Shown one piece after another: positions 25,477 through 36,305 of a DNA stretch of 64,000 nucleotides. Source of the stretch: Phragmites australis. Lineage: Eukaryota; Streptophyta; Magnoliopsida; Poales; Poaceae. The translations under genes and the position numbers were made by a program. Location of the stretch: NCBI RefSeq assembly GCF_958298935.1, contig NC_084938.1, positions 1,991,501 to 2,055,500 on the forward strand, read 5' to 3'. The notes beneath the pieces were generated by a model. That model had not been told where the DNA came from. It searched no databases and saw only the letters and a program-made list of their open reading frames with translations. Every line of letters begins with the position of its first letter. Position 1 is the stretch's first letter.

Positions 25477-26991
25477 TGTCGGTGACACAGGAACCAAGGG
25501 TTCCCGAGTCCCGAGGCCAGATCAGCATATTGCCACGTGGCGCCCTCCCGCGGGGATTATCTCCGCGAGGTACAAGAAGACTAAGTCCCGGGAGAGAGTG
25601 CTCGGGGCCATGAACAGTGGTCCCCGAGTACCCGAATTCCCCGATGACCCGAGAAGACCAAGTGCCAGGAAGAGAGTGTTCGGGGCTACGAATAGTGGCT
25701 CCCGAGCATTCAAGTCCCCCGACGACAAGGAAAGCTAAGTACCGGGAAGAGGGTGCTCGAAACTGCGAACAGTGGCCCCCGAGCACCCGAGTATCTCGAG
25801 GACCCAAGGAAGGTCAGTTCCAGGAGAGAGTGCTCGGGGCCGTAAACAGTGGCCCCCGAGCACTCGGTTCCCCGAGGATCCGAACAGCCAGTTCCGGGAG
25901 AGAGTGCTCGGGACCTTGAACAGTAGCCCCCGAGCACTCGGTTCCCCGAGGATCCGAACAGTCAGTTCCGGGAGAGAGTGCTCGGGGCCGCAAATAGTGG
26001 CCCCAGAGCACTCGGTTCCCCGAGGACCAAGAAAGGGCATATCCGGGAAAGAGTGCTCGGGGCGGCGAACAGTGGCCCCCCGAGCACTCGGTTCCTTGAG
26101 GGCCTAAGAAGTCCTTCGCTGGTGGCCCCCACAGAGGCCCAACGGTAAGGTGCCAACCAGTGAAAGGCCCGATGCTGCATTTAAGGGGGTGCATAGCCTA
26201 TCATTTCCAACTGCTCCCCCCACGATTGCTGTCAGTCCCTGCCACGGCCTGGCAGGGAGGTATGGGGACATTTAATGCACGGGTCTCATCGCAGGCGCGC
26301 CTCAGGATAACATCACGAAGCCCAAGGCGTCCCGCCTGCCGCCCTGCTGTGTCAGTTTTGCTCTGACCAGGCGGGCACGTCGGACTGCTCGGTGGCTGCC
26401 CGGTGGGCCCTCCCCGCGGCGCCCGTCGAAAAACGGCATGATGACTTACAAGACCGGACGGGGTGCGTTTTCAACCCCCTCCGTCACCTCGCGCAGCAAC
26501 CCATGATGGTTGCTTTTAATTTATAGCGCCTTGGAACTCGCGCCATCCCTTTCTGGGCACGCTACCGCCCCGGTAGGTATTTAAGGCGAGGCGGGCTCCC
26601 CGGAGAAGGGGGGCCAGACTGAGTGAAGTCAAGTTCAGGACAATAGCCAAGTGAGGACCAAAGCACAGACAAGTCGAACGAGCACCGAAGAACAAGGAGC
26701 ACGAAGCTCTAGACTAGACAAGTATTCTTGTAACCTAGCAAACACTCAGAGAGACATTCTTAGAGCATTTATAGCATACACACAGGAGTAGGGTGTTATG
26801 CTCAGTGCGGTTTGAACCTGTCTGAAACTCCTCCTGAGCATTTACTACTCTCTGCATCCGATCATTCCATTCCACCTGCATCGCATTTACGCCCATTTAT
26901 TTCACCAGCAAAACGGATTCAGAATCATTTCCCGGCCAAATCTCAAAGGGGGTCCCTCCGGATCCCCGCTTGAGGAGTTCACCCTTCGACA
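25477..26991 (+). mobile_element. Gypsy solo LTR (1515 bp) inside the CACTA element
   Basis: It starts TGTCGGTGACACAGG and ends CACCCTTCGACA. A perfect 5-bp target-site duplication GTTAT flanks it (25472-25476 and 26992-26996). No internal retroelement sequence, primer-binding site or polypurine tract is present, so the element was reduced to one LTR by recombination. Seven tandem units of about 75-80 bp occupy roughly 25580-26110. The same LTR family occurs at 37.0 kb. Confidence 0.93.
25580..26110. repeat. Tandem array of hairpin units inside the LTR
   Basis: About seven units of 75-80 bp each read GAGAGAGTGCTCGGGG, then a GAACAGTGG-type spacer, then CCCCGAGCACTC and a CCCGAGGA segment. 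The arms GAGTGCTCGGGG and CCCCGAGCACTC pair within each unit. The related LTR at 37.1-37.35 kb has only three units. Confidence 0.85.
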
Positions 26992-27860
26992 GTTATAATT
27001 TGATAGATGACCGGAGTACATTCGGTAAAATGGACATAACTTTTGCATATAGACTCCAATTTCGATATTTTTTTTACTCTACGAACATCTTCAGAAAAAG
27101 TTATATCCGTTCCTCCCCCACTTTGTCGGGTTCAGAGAATTTTTTGAGGGTAAAAATGGCTTGAAAGATTGAGTTCTTGCCCTCAGAAGTTTCTGCACCG
27201 TTTTCAAAACGCGCATTTATGTCTATAACCGCCACACCTTACATCAAACTTGACCAGAAATATACAATGGTTCCTATTCTAGTGCTGTTGAGGTGAGAAG
27301 AAATAAGAAAAAATAAAATAAAAATAAAAAATATTTATGAATACCGTCATTAGTGACTGAAGTTGGTTATTAGTGATGGATTACAAGCTGACCTGTTACT
27401 AATGACTGATATATGATGACCCATTACTGATGAGTGGATTATTAATGACAGGTCAAATTGTGACCCATCACTAATAACTGGTTTAGAACAACCCGTCACT
27501 GATGACCTAGTCATTAGTGACAGATCAAGTTTGACTCATCACTAATGATTGGCCTAGGACGACCCATCACTGATGACCTTATCATTAGTGACAGATCACA
27601 ACTTGATCCATTAGTAATGATTGGCCTAAGATGACCTATCACTGATGATCTAGTCATCAGTGATAGGTTAAATTTGACGTGTCACTATTATCATCAGTGA
27701 CAAATTATATTACGACCTATCACTAATGACCACTCATTAGTGACAGATCTATATTTGATCCTAATCAGAAGGCACCTTAGTGACAAGTCCAATAAGGACG
27801 TGTGATGTTATTGACGTATGTTGAGCAGCTATCATTAATATGATGTCTTTTTTACTAGTT

Positions 27861-30273
27861 ACTTATGTAGAGATGTGTTCTGTACATAAGAGATTATGAG
27901 AGTCAAACCTGAAGGTACTGAAGGTTGCACCACGAGAAGAAAGTTTTAGCACTGAAATTCCCAATTCGGATGGATCTTCCAAGTGACAGTCTTTCTTCTC
28001 CAAAAACAATTGAGCACATGAGACACCACATTTGCACAAAGTTTAGCCTGAAACCGTACTTCATAAGTTTGTCAACAGGAGTATCAACTCTTACTAATAG
28101 TTAGAAGACTTCCATGATCAGAACAAATATGGAGAAAAAAAAGGCTATCTCTTGCTTCTCAATGGCGATGGTGCCTATGTATAGAAGATACTATATGCCT
28201 ACAGAATGCATACATTCAATGGTTTTAGCGACCAATTTGAGTCCAATGTGCCTAGAAGCTGGTGACTATGTCAAGGGATTCCGTCGCGGGTAAAAATTTA
28301 ATTGTGAAGGGATTTTTGTTTCCTTCAATATTCTAACGGTTTCTTTTTATAGTTTCTGTCACGAAAAGATTCTTAGTATCATTCCCTTCAGGACGGGATT
28401 CTCGCTCCTTTCCCTTCACGATTCCCCTCGAAGTAAAGCTGTTGAAGATAAGAAAAAATAAAAGGAATAGAAACAGAAAAGGGAATCAGGAAAAAAACGA
28501 AAGAAAAAAATATAGTTGGAGATGGTTTCTCTTCGAGCCATCTCCAGCTCACACCATGATGGAAAGAGGTGTTCGACATGGTTTTGAGGACATGATACTG
28601 TGCTAATAAAAGATATAGGACATGGTTATCAAAAACATAAGATACTCTCTCATCTCAGTGGACAAGGTGACCAAAACTTGATTAAAATGCTTGAGTGCTA
28701 ACGATTGGTACGCAAATAACGAAATACTTGTTCCATCAAATAATAGAGAAACAGACAAGAAAATAAAACATCTTTATAAATAATTGGAGAATTTTAAATT
28801 TTCCAGATGCTCGTTTGTATTGAGTTACAACCTAAACGGCTATATGCTGGGAGCAATTGACCCATTCGCTTCACCTCAAGAACCACGTCTGTACTTAGTC
28901 CCAGGAAGGACAAAAAACATGAAGAGTGAACATATTATCACAATTTATTAGAACTGAGAAACAACTTTCCTATACACAGCAGTTATATGAAGAAAATAAA
29001 AAAAAAAGGTATCAAGTGAGCAACCAGAACTTTGGTACCGTGAGACTACTATTTCTCACAAGGCATAAACATGCCATGATATCAACCAGAACTGTCCATA
29101 AAATCAGTAACATAGGATAATAACAAGGGGTCTGGAGTTCAAAGAGAAAATTTGCACCAAAAACCGGAAAGGAATCGCTAACCTCATTTCCCCAACATCC
29201 TAATCTCTACATGATGTAAAAGTGCTCGCTGAAAAGACCACCAAGAAGCGCTGCCTCAGATTTACTGAATCATACAAAAATTGGCAGGTGTCATCAAAAT
29301 CGAACCTTTTTGATCGCATTGAGCTACTACATCTGTTCTCAAATAGATATCGTCCTAAAATATGTAGAGTTAAATTTTAGAAATTTTGATCACTAATATA
29401 TACAAAACTATTAGAATTTAGCATATAAAAATGATAGTAGTGAATTTATTATGAAAAATACTTTAATATTATCTATTTTTTTTATCAATTTTCACCAATA
29501 GATAGTTATCAAAAGTAAGGGTTAAACATGTTTGTTGAAGATCATGTCAATGTCATAAACGATAAGTAAAAGAGAATAAAGATAGTATAAGGAAATAATT
29601 TAAACACCAGCAGGTGTCGGCAGCTGTGAATCCTTTGTATTTGGTAAAAAGCAAACACGTGCATCTAGACAGAACATGGATCAGCGTTAGCTAATTAGTC
29701 CTGCAACTAAAAGAGAGAAAATTAGAAGTGGTAACTACAATTTATGACTCTTAAGGCACATTAACAGACCAAACATGAAGTTTTTTATTTACCCAAATGC
29801 TAATCCAACATAACTGCATGCTCAGTTCTTGCAACCATATTCTCGTATCAGACTATTACTGCCACTAACTTCTTGCAACCTCAAACTGTTACAAAGAGAA
29901 AAATTACTCCACAAGCAAGTTAGGAGTGAATAAAACAAGGGTTCGCAAAAAAAGAAAAATGTAACGCACATGCCGATTAGCAGAATATGTATAATAAGAA
30001 AAAACTTAACGCACATGTCAATAAGCCATGCATGTGTGTGATCAATGCATCGTGAATGTCCATGATCATGCATCAGATCATTGGACGAACATAGTAGCAT
30101 GATAGGTGGTAGCTTATTTATCCTAGGGGAAATTCAATGAAGTGAGGCTCAGATAACATGTATATGCACAAATCTAATGCAATTGAGAATAACTGAGAAA
30201 TATAAAAAAAAAAAACAGAAAAAAAGTAACAGGGGATACTTTGATTATTTGTTTAATGGTTTAAAAAATATAC
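27861..30273. other. AT-rich spacer, no gene recognised
   Basis: No conserved frame was found. If the VAP27-like locus to the right was once complete, its downstream exons should lie here, but I cannot see them. Confidence 0.4.
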
Positions 30274-30594
30274 CTCATTCTTCGGGCAATGTTGCTTCCC
30301 ATTGAGAAGCTCTACGAAGGACAAATGGACTTTAAAGGCAATGCAGTCGTCGCTGAGATTCGACAGTTGCATGGAGTATGAGATCTTCTTCAACAACTCG
30401 ATTGCTCACAAAGAAACATCAAAAAGGTCACGAACCAATCGATTCACGCCCGCATAAAGATGAAAAATGGATCTTTTTCATAGAAAAGAAAATAATAAAC
30501 CGGAAGGAAGGAAGGGAGGCGAACAGGGGAAGCGGAACTCGAGGGGGTCGATGCGAAGGAACTCGCCGGCGGTGGCTGGGGAGGAGGAGGCCAT
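30274..30594 (-). pseudogene. VAP27: VAP27-like (VAMP-associated protein) gene fragment
   Basis: Exon 1, 30594-30525, encodes MASSSPATAGEFLRIDPLEF and ends at FRFP. Exon 2, 30404-30274, follows after a GT-AG intron in frame and gives ELLKKISYSMQLSNLSDDCIAFKV. This is the start of the MSP domain of plant VAP27 proteins, which tether the ER to the plasma membrane and actin. After FKV the expected KT.PKKYxVRPNxG core is missing; instead the frame reads HLSFVELLNGK. I found no MSP remainder, coiled coil or tail anchor on the minus strand to the left. The piece is open, so a divergent short gene cannot be excluded, but a truncated fragment is more likely. Confidence 0.55.
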
Positions 30595-31262
30595 TGCGGG
30601 ATCAAAGAAGTTAGAGAGAGAAGGGGAGATCTCGGGCCGCTGGATGGCCGACCTATGCTTTCTCGCGAGCTCCACCACCAGGGATGGCCAATGAGGGGAG
30701 CTGCACACGAGCCGGTGAGGGAGGGGCATGCGCAGTCTAGAGTTACACGGCCACCGCCAAAACCCTAGCATGCCGGATCCGCGTGGAGCCAGGAGTTGCG
30801 CGGTCGCCTGCACGGGGGAGGGGAGTTTTGAGAGGTGGCGACGGCAGCGGAGGGCAGGCGGCGGGGACGACGTCGGGGGTGGAGGCGCGGGCGACGAGAG
30901 GGGAGCAAACGGGGATGAGAGAGAGGGGGGGAGGCAGTTTGGAAGACGAGAGAAACAACGGGAGCATGTGTGCGATCAGATAGCGATGCTTCGTGAGGGC
31001 GAGCGAGAGCGATCAGACGGTGATCCTGCGTCCGGTTGACTGACTGTGGCAGATGGACAAATTCATTAACTCTTTTTAAGTAGTAGATATGGCATCCAAT
31101 CATGTAATTATATTTTCTTTTTAATATGATGATTCTATTTTAATGAGATTAAAGCAGATGTTTGAAATTATGGATAAATATGAGAGTTTCTTTCGATGAT
31201 TTAATGGGATTGAAATGCCTAATTTAATTGGAATTAATTGCCATTTGTGATTGAAACTGCCA
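30595..31262. other. GC-rich region upstream of the VAP27-like fragment
   Basis: It contains several overlapping ORFs on both strands without domains. It is probably old promoter and leader sequence. The end near 31060-31080 (CTTTTTAAGTAGTAGATATGG) resembles a motif at about 34068-34090. Confidence 0.4.
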
Positions 31263-31515
31263 ATTTAGGGGTTCTTGGGATAAGGTAAGAGAGAGAGTTT
31301 TAGAGAGAGACGAAGAAGATATTTTAGCCGGTCCATTTCAACGTAAGTGGGCCGGGCATTTGAGCACCTGCTGATTCAAATATAATTTTCGTTTTTTCGT
31401 AATCCTCAAGGTTAAAAACTCCTCATTAAATTTTACAGATTTCATTTAGGATTTGGGGTGTTAGGATTGGGATGTTTCTACGGATACGGAGCTTAGAGGA
31501 ACGCCGGGCGTGGGT
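31263..31515 (+). repeat. Second copy of the MORF9 upstream region
   Basis: It matches 22530-22740 and then 23411-23460. Shared strings include GACGAAGAAGATATTTTAGC, TCCTCAAGGTTAAA, CTCATTAAATTTTACAG and GAGCTTAGAGGAA. It lacks the 22.7-23.4 kb MITE insert and has about 45 bp extra near 31350. No MORF9 coding exon is attached, so this is a promoter-region fragment without its gene. Confidence 0.8.
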
Positions 31516-31702
31516 GGGAGAGGACAACGTTGAGCGGTTTAAAAATTAGCCATTTTTTACATGTCGAAGCAGTGAAGCTGAACAAATCCTTTTCTGTAGC
31601 CACTGAAATGGTAGCACCGGAGGCAATACCTACAGAACTTAAAATAGTGACCGTTCCATTTCATCAACCAAATTCTAGCCTAAATTTATTGACTAAGAGT
31701 GT

Positions 31703-31966
31703 TTGTTTGAGTTTCTGCTTTTGAGTTTTTCTGATAAACTGTATTTTTTACTTGCCTGAAAAGCTGTTTTTGAAAATAGATTGTTAGCTTCTATAATAAA
31801 ATTTTGGTTTCTCAATACGTAGCTTCTCAGAAAAACGTCTCTCAGGGAGCTTCTCAGCTTTAGTTTATTTTTCTCAGAAGCCACTTCTCCAGAACTCCGT
31901 TTGTTCTAAATTCTAGCTTCTGACAACAGCAGAAGTAGAACCAAAAGCAGAAACAAACAGGGCCTA
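31703..31966. mobile_element. MITE with GTTTGTTT...CTGCTTTTG inverted ends
   Basis: The left end reads GTGTTTGTTTGAGTTTCTGC and the right end, reverse complemented, CCCTGTTTGTTTCTGCTTTT. The interior is rich in AGCTTCTCAG-type repeats. It is non-coding. The flanks (CTAA on both sides) hint at a short target duplication. Superfamily unassigned. Confidence 0.55.
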
Positions 31967-32169
31967 AAAACAATATTGAATCACTGGAACAATTCCAGCA
32001 TGACGGTGAGACATTTCCTTCTTGAGTTCATTAAGCCGTCAACGACTGCATCTATTCTTATGACGAAAGTAGCGGAGGGCAACCCAAATTTCAGTTCTTT
32101 AAGGCCAAGTGACAAACTACCAAAGTTAGAGCTAAACTTTATTCCATGCAAACAGCTAGACCCAAAAAG

Positions 32170-33038
32170 GTATAGGAAGGCTTGTTGCAGCTCAAGCGCG
32201 GTAGGAACTCTCGACCCATCCCCAGCAATTGTGCCAGCTCCATACAGGCTTCCACCCTTCACCTCCCTCATCTCAAACATCCCAGCACCAAATGTGTATC
32301 ATACCGTCACAAAGATCATGCATGCCGTGATGCACCAGATGAGTGATCGCGGTCAACCTGCATGATCAAGAGCAGATCAGCGCGTACTCCACGGCTAACT
32401 TAGTTCCACTTCCAGTCACAAATGATGCGTTAAAGTACCACTGTTGCAGATCAGATACTTTAAGCGTATGCTATATCGCATGGTTACAAATGTCATTCTT
32501 GATGCAGGAAAGGAAGTGTAGACTTCTACATGGATCACCATTGGAAAATAATTGCGTGTGACAAACGCCTTACACAGTAGTTTCTTGGCCAGCACCCTGG
32601 CAGCCGGTGGAGTAGAAGATTCCTGCAGGCTTGCCTGCAAGCTTCTGTGTGTACCATAGGTCACTGGTACCATCGATCCATGAATGCTTTGAACTGAGCG
32701 GGCATCATGCTGAATCGAGTAAGGAACCCAAAAATGAGACCGTCAGCCTCTACAAGCTCTGCGGGACTGATGATGGGCACATCTTTCTTCGGAGGAGCAT
32801 CCATCTTAGCGAGCGCTTCATCGGGGAGAGAGAGAGAGAGTCTCCGGGACCTGTTTCAGTCATGGTATTATCAAGGTTGAGAGATTATCCAGATAGTTAA
32901 AACTCTAGCAGGAGTGTGAAATCACTGTGACAGGTATCATTTACCTGCGATAGATCGACCTCGACGCCTTCAGTAGATGAAGCACCTTTCTTGATCTCTT
33001 CTGCTAGTGTTGCAACGTGGCCGTACGTGGAATAGTAC
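32170..33038 (-). pseudogene. FQR1: FQR1-type NAD(P)H:quinone reductase pseudogene
   Basis: Flavodoxin-like WrbA-family quinone reductase, a cytosolic FMN enzyme in plants. Exons follow the family: 33038-32945 (YYSTYGHVATLAEEIKKGA), 32850-32574 ([39 protein letters not shown], then [20 protein letters not shown]) and 32357-about 32170 ([39 protein letters not shown]). Splice sites are intact, so it is a decayed gene copy, not a processed one. Lesions: a CT-repeat expansion of about 10 bp in the PETLP segment (near 32822-32838) shifts frame, an extra C sits after AFMD, and another frameshift plus a stop lie after HHGM. The first exon and the C-terminus after QAF are not found. Confidence 0.85.
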
Positions 33039-33039
33039 C

Positions 33040-36000
33040 TGCAAACTCATAAATAGGATTATAGCGCAAAGATGATGCATGCTATTATGCTTCAGATTAG
33101 GTAAAGCCCTCTACGCAAATCAAATTGCTCCAGAGACTTCATTTTTTTTCACTTTGGCTAGCATGGGATTATTCATATTTGGTGCTTTCTCTCACTCTTA
33201 CCATTCAAACAGTAGGATTGTCAAGACAATTCGATACGAAAAGAGCATTCTTACATAATGCACAACAAATTACACCTAGCTACAATATCAGCGATTAATA
33301 CAGACTCTCCTACATAATGCTCTGCATTTAATCATCGGCAAGTTCAAAACTAGCACTTGAACTATACCACTGCATGCCACATATAAATTAACAAAAACAA
33401 CCGGATGCTATCACGTATATGACGGCCCCGATCACGCATCCAACGAACTAGTCGGAAATTTATGGCCAGCAGCCTACACAGTTTAGTTTCCCATTGAGCA
33501 CAATCAACTGAAAGGACATCCAAGATGGTGTCCTAACTGGTTGGTCAAAGAATGGCACACCAAATCTTCAACATCCTTGTTCAAAGGCCTAAACTTGGAG
33601 TGACCAAATACCACAAATACAAGCAAATGCGCAAACAGTTGCTGCTAATTATTTTCCTGTTTCAGTTCCAGAATCTGAAGATGACGCCGAAACTTCAGCA
33701 ACAAGTGGCCGCACAATGTGACCCCAAGTTTACCTGTTTCAGTGAACTAGTTCAATGCACGTGCATTACAACGGGAGCACAACATTTACAGCAAATAATA
33801 TATATAGTTGGCTGGATGTTCTCGTCCTTGCCGCCCCCTGTGGTGCCCGTCGATGTGGATCTCCTTGCATGACAACCCAAAGGCGAGCGTGGTGATGGCC
33901 CAGGAGATGAGGGGGATGCAGTGTTGGTGGGCCAGGGAGACAGGGCATGAGCCGAACAGGTGAAGAAAATCGAGTATTTATCGAGTGGCATGAGGTGGGT
34001 AATTTCTGCAAAATTTAAGGTTAGTCTGCATGACGTGGAGGCAGACCACGTGAAGGTAGCACTACGTGCTTTTTAAGTAGTAGAGATAGGGAGTGTGGTT
34101 CTGAAGCCTAAACCGAATAGTGGAGGTCAACAAATTAGCGATCCACTCGACCCCTCCGACTGAATCACACATTATGATGAACTTGCCACATACTGGTATG
34201 TCGTAGCACCAATTCCTTCCGAACAAATTGAAAGATGAAAAGAATCGCCGAAATTTGGCACCCCTGAATCACAATCCTTCAAGAACACACACCACTTGAG
34301 AGGTCCATTGGCGTTTTCTTCAAGAATGAACCAGCCCAAATAAGACATCCAAAAATCAAAAGGCGCCCCCTGAAATCGTCTCGTGGGGTTGGGGATGGAG
34401 GTAAAAAGATGCGATGAGATGAGATATCAGGGGAGTAGAGGAGTGTGGTGGGGCTTACACGATGTAGATCTTAGTGGCCATGGAATCGGACTTGATGCTG
34501 CTAGTTGGGGAAGATTGGAGTTATTAGTGCGAAACAGAGGAAGAAGGAGAGACGTGATGTCTAACCTGATTATACGTTTATCTACATATAAAAATCTTAA
34601 TAGGGTCAGATATATTCTAAATTTGCTATGAGTACGCTCGTGAGTGAAAAATTCTACCTAACAAATATACAGACACAAATATGTATAAGACTTTTTCGTA
34701 CCTATAGCACTCATTTACCCATCTAAACATATGACATGTGAGCCCACTCATGAGTCCATCACTCCCGAGATCCTCGCCGCCCTCAAAGCCCCGTCGTCCG
34801 AGATCCCCACCGCCGGTGACGCCCGAATTTGGTTCCTCCTCGCGGCCACCACTCTAGAGCCCCATTGCCCGAGATCCTCACCCCCAGTGATGTCGAATCC
34901 CGTTCTATCCTCGTTGTTGTCGATCGAGATCCCCACTGCACAAGAGCCACCGACAAAGCCTGATTGCCGATCTGCCCTCATGCTTGAGATCTCGATCTGA
35001 CGGGTAAGCAAGTATACCCACGAGCGATTGGTACCCACAGGTGATGGGTTTCTTCTCGGCTCCTCACCCGTGGCTGCTCACAGGTATGCTCGAGGGCGAG
35101 AAAAAATAAGTGGGTACGAGTATGGGGGAGCACTGCCCGCACCCATCACACTCGATTGACATCCCTAACTGGGAGAGAAGTCACGGGAGCTCCTCGGATT
35201 TATAGGAGGCAAACAGTCAAGCATCTGATTGTGGCCTCGTTGGTCCGCAGGACATGGCTGGGGGTCGGGGAACACGCTCTGACCTTTTTTTTTCTTCTAT
35301 TTTTAATATTTTAGGCGTCTGAAATATCCGAACTATTCAGTCAATCGTCACATGTGAGTCCACACAGTCTGTGGGGATTACGGTGTTCTCCTCGAGCTTT
35401 AGGGTTTTGGGACCAGGGCTTCCGTGGCTACCTGTGTTAGAGAGAGGCCTTGGGCAGCAGGGCTGACCGATGGTGGTGGCGGGTGCGGGGGGGCGGTGCG
35501 ATGAGGTGGCGAGGACACGACTGGCTGCGGGAGGCATCAGACCGCCAGATGGGTGGGGAGAGGGTGATGTGAGATGAAGCGCACTGGTAGAGTTGGTTTA
35601 GCATGTTAGGGGTAGCGGTGGCGGATCCGGTGGCGGTCACATTGTCGGAGACGGTCAGAGGAGGGCGGAAGGCGAGGGAGCAAGGCCAGTAGCGATGGGT
35701 GGATGTGACGCAGTTGCAAGGAAGAAGAAATGCCATAAGATGAAGAAAGAACGCGATCTGTCTGATGCAAATCATGTGGTTGTAGACATCAACCGAAAAG
35801 TCACACGTTTTTAGGTGTTTGAACGATAGCGTCACATCTTTTTTTTTTATGAGTGCGACGCTATCCGTTCTACATCAGGTAGTCGCCACGGGGGCGACTC
35901 TAGACCGCTTGAGGGGTCACTGTCATGCCACCACCTCCTTTGTGCTCCATCTTCCGGTGCTCATGTAAACTTTCCTTATCGTCCTTTTCCTGCCCCACCT

Positions 36001-36305
36001 TCCCACTCCGTCTCTTATGGCTCCTATCGCCATATTCACTGCCATCGTCAATCACCACCAACTAACCCATCCTCAATGTAACGTTGATTTGACACCCCCA
36101 CGATCATCCTTGCCCCTCGTCCTCCTACCGCCTACGGTGCCATATCCACCTCGCCGCCCTATCGAGCCATCAGTTCGACAACTGGCCCACCTTGAACCCT
36201 AGCCATCCTAGACCCTAACTTTAAACCTTAAGCTACCTGCTAGCAGCAACATGGGGTTAAGGAGAGGATGGCAATAGCCATAGGAGGCATCCAGAACGAG
36301 GAGGC
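33040..36305. other. Spacer with possible gene and transposon scraps
   Basis: No complete gene. Minus strand 33990-33830 reads LISWAITTLAFGLSCKEIHI, reminiscent of a plant multi-pass membrane protein of unknown function, too short to name. Near 35152-35167 the string ATTGACATCCCTA resembles a hAT terminus, but no partner end was found. The rest is unassigned. Confidence 0.35.

Larger units (their letters stand above)
24839..27860. mobile_element. Non-autonomous CACTA-type element, split by a solo LTR
   Basis: The left end is CACTACATGAAAACAAG. The right end, reverse complemented, is AACTAGTAAAAAAG, a near-CACTA terminus with the last base changed. Both subterminal regions (24860-25160 and 27340-27800) carry many direct and inverted copies of ATTAGTGACGGGTC and its complement, as expected for CACTA transposase-binding repeats. 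Possible 3-bp target copies are ACA and ACT. Without the nested LTR (25477-26991) the element is about 1.5 kb. It has no transposase frame. Confidence 0.75.

Noticed and set aside
25580..26110. Regular repeats resembling a CRISPR array
   Set aside because: The units are tandem, without unique spacers, sit inside an LTR with target duplications, and the genome is a plant nuclear genome.
25463..26194. Several repetitive ORFs on both strands (CSGATVxGPEHSLP-like)
   Set aside because: They are translations of the tandem LTR units and have no coding meaning.
33752..34011. Possible membrane-protein gene on the minus strand
   Set aside because: Only about 25 residues resemble a plant multi-pass protein. 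No exon borders or flanking segments support it.
35150..35170. hAT terminal repeat (ATTGACATCCCTA)
   Set aside because: A single end without a partner or target duplication could occur by chance.
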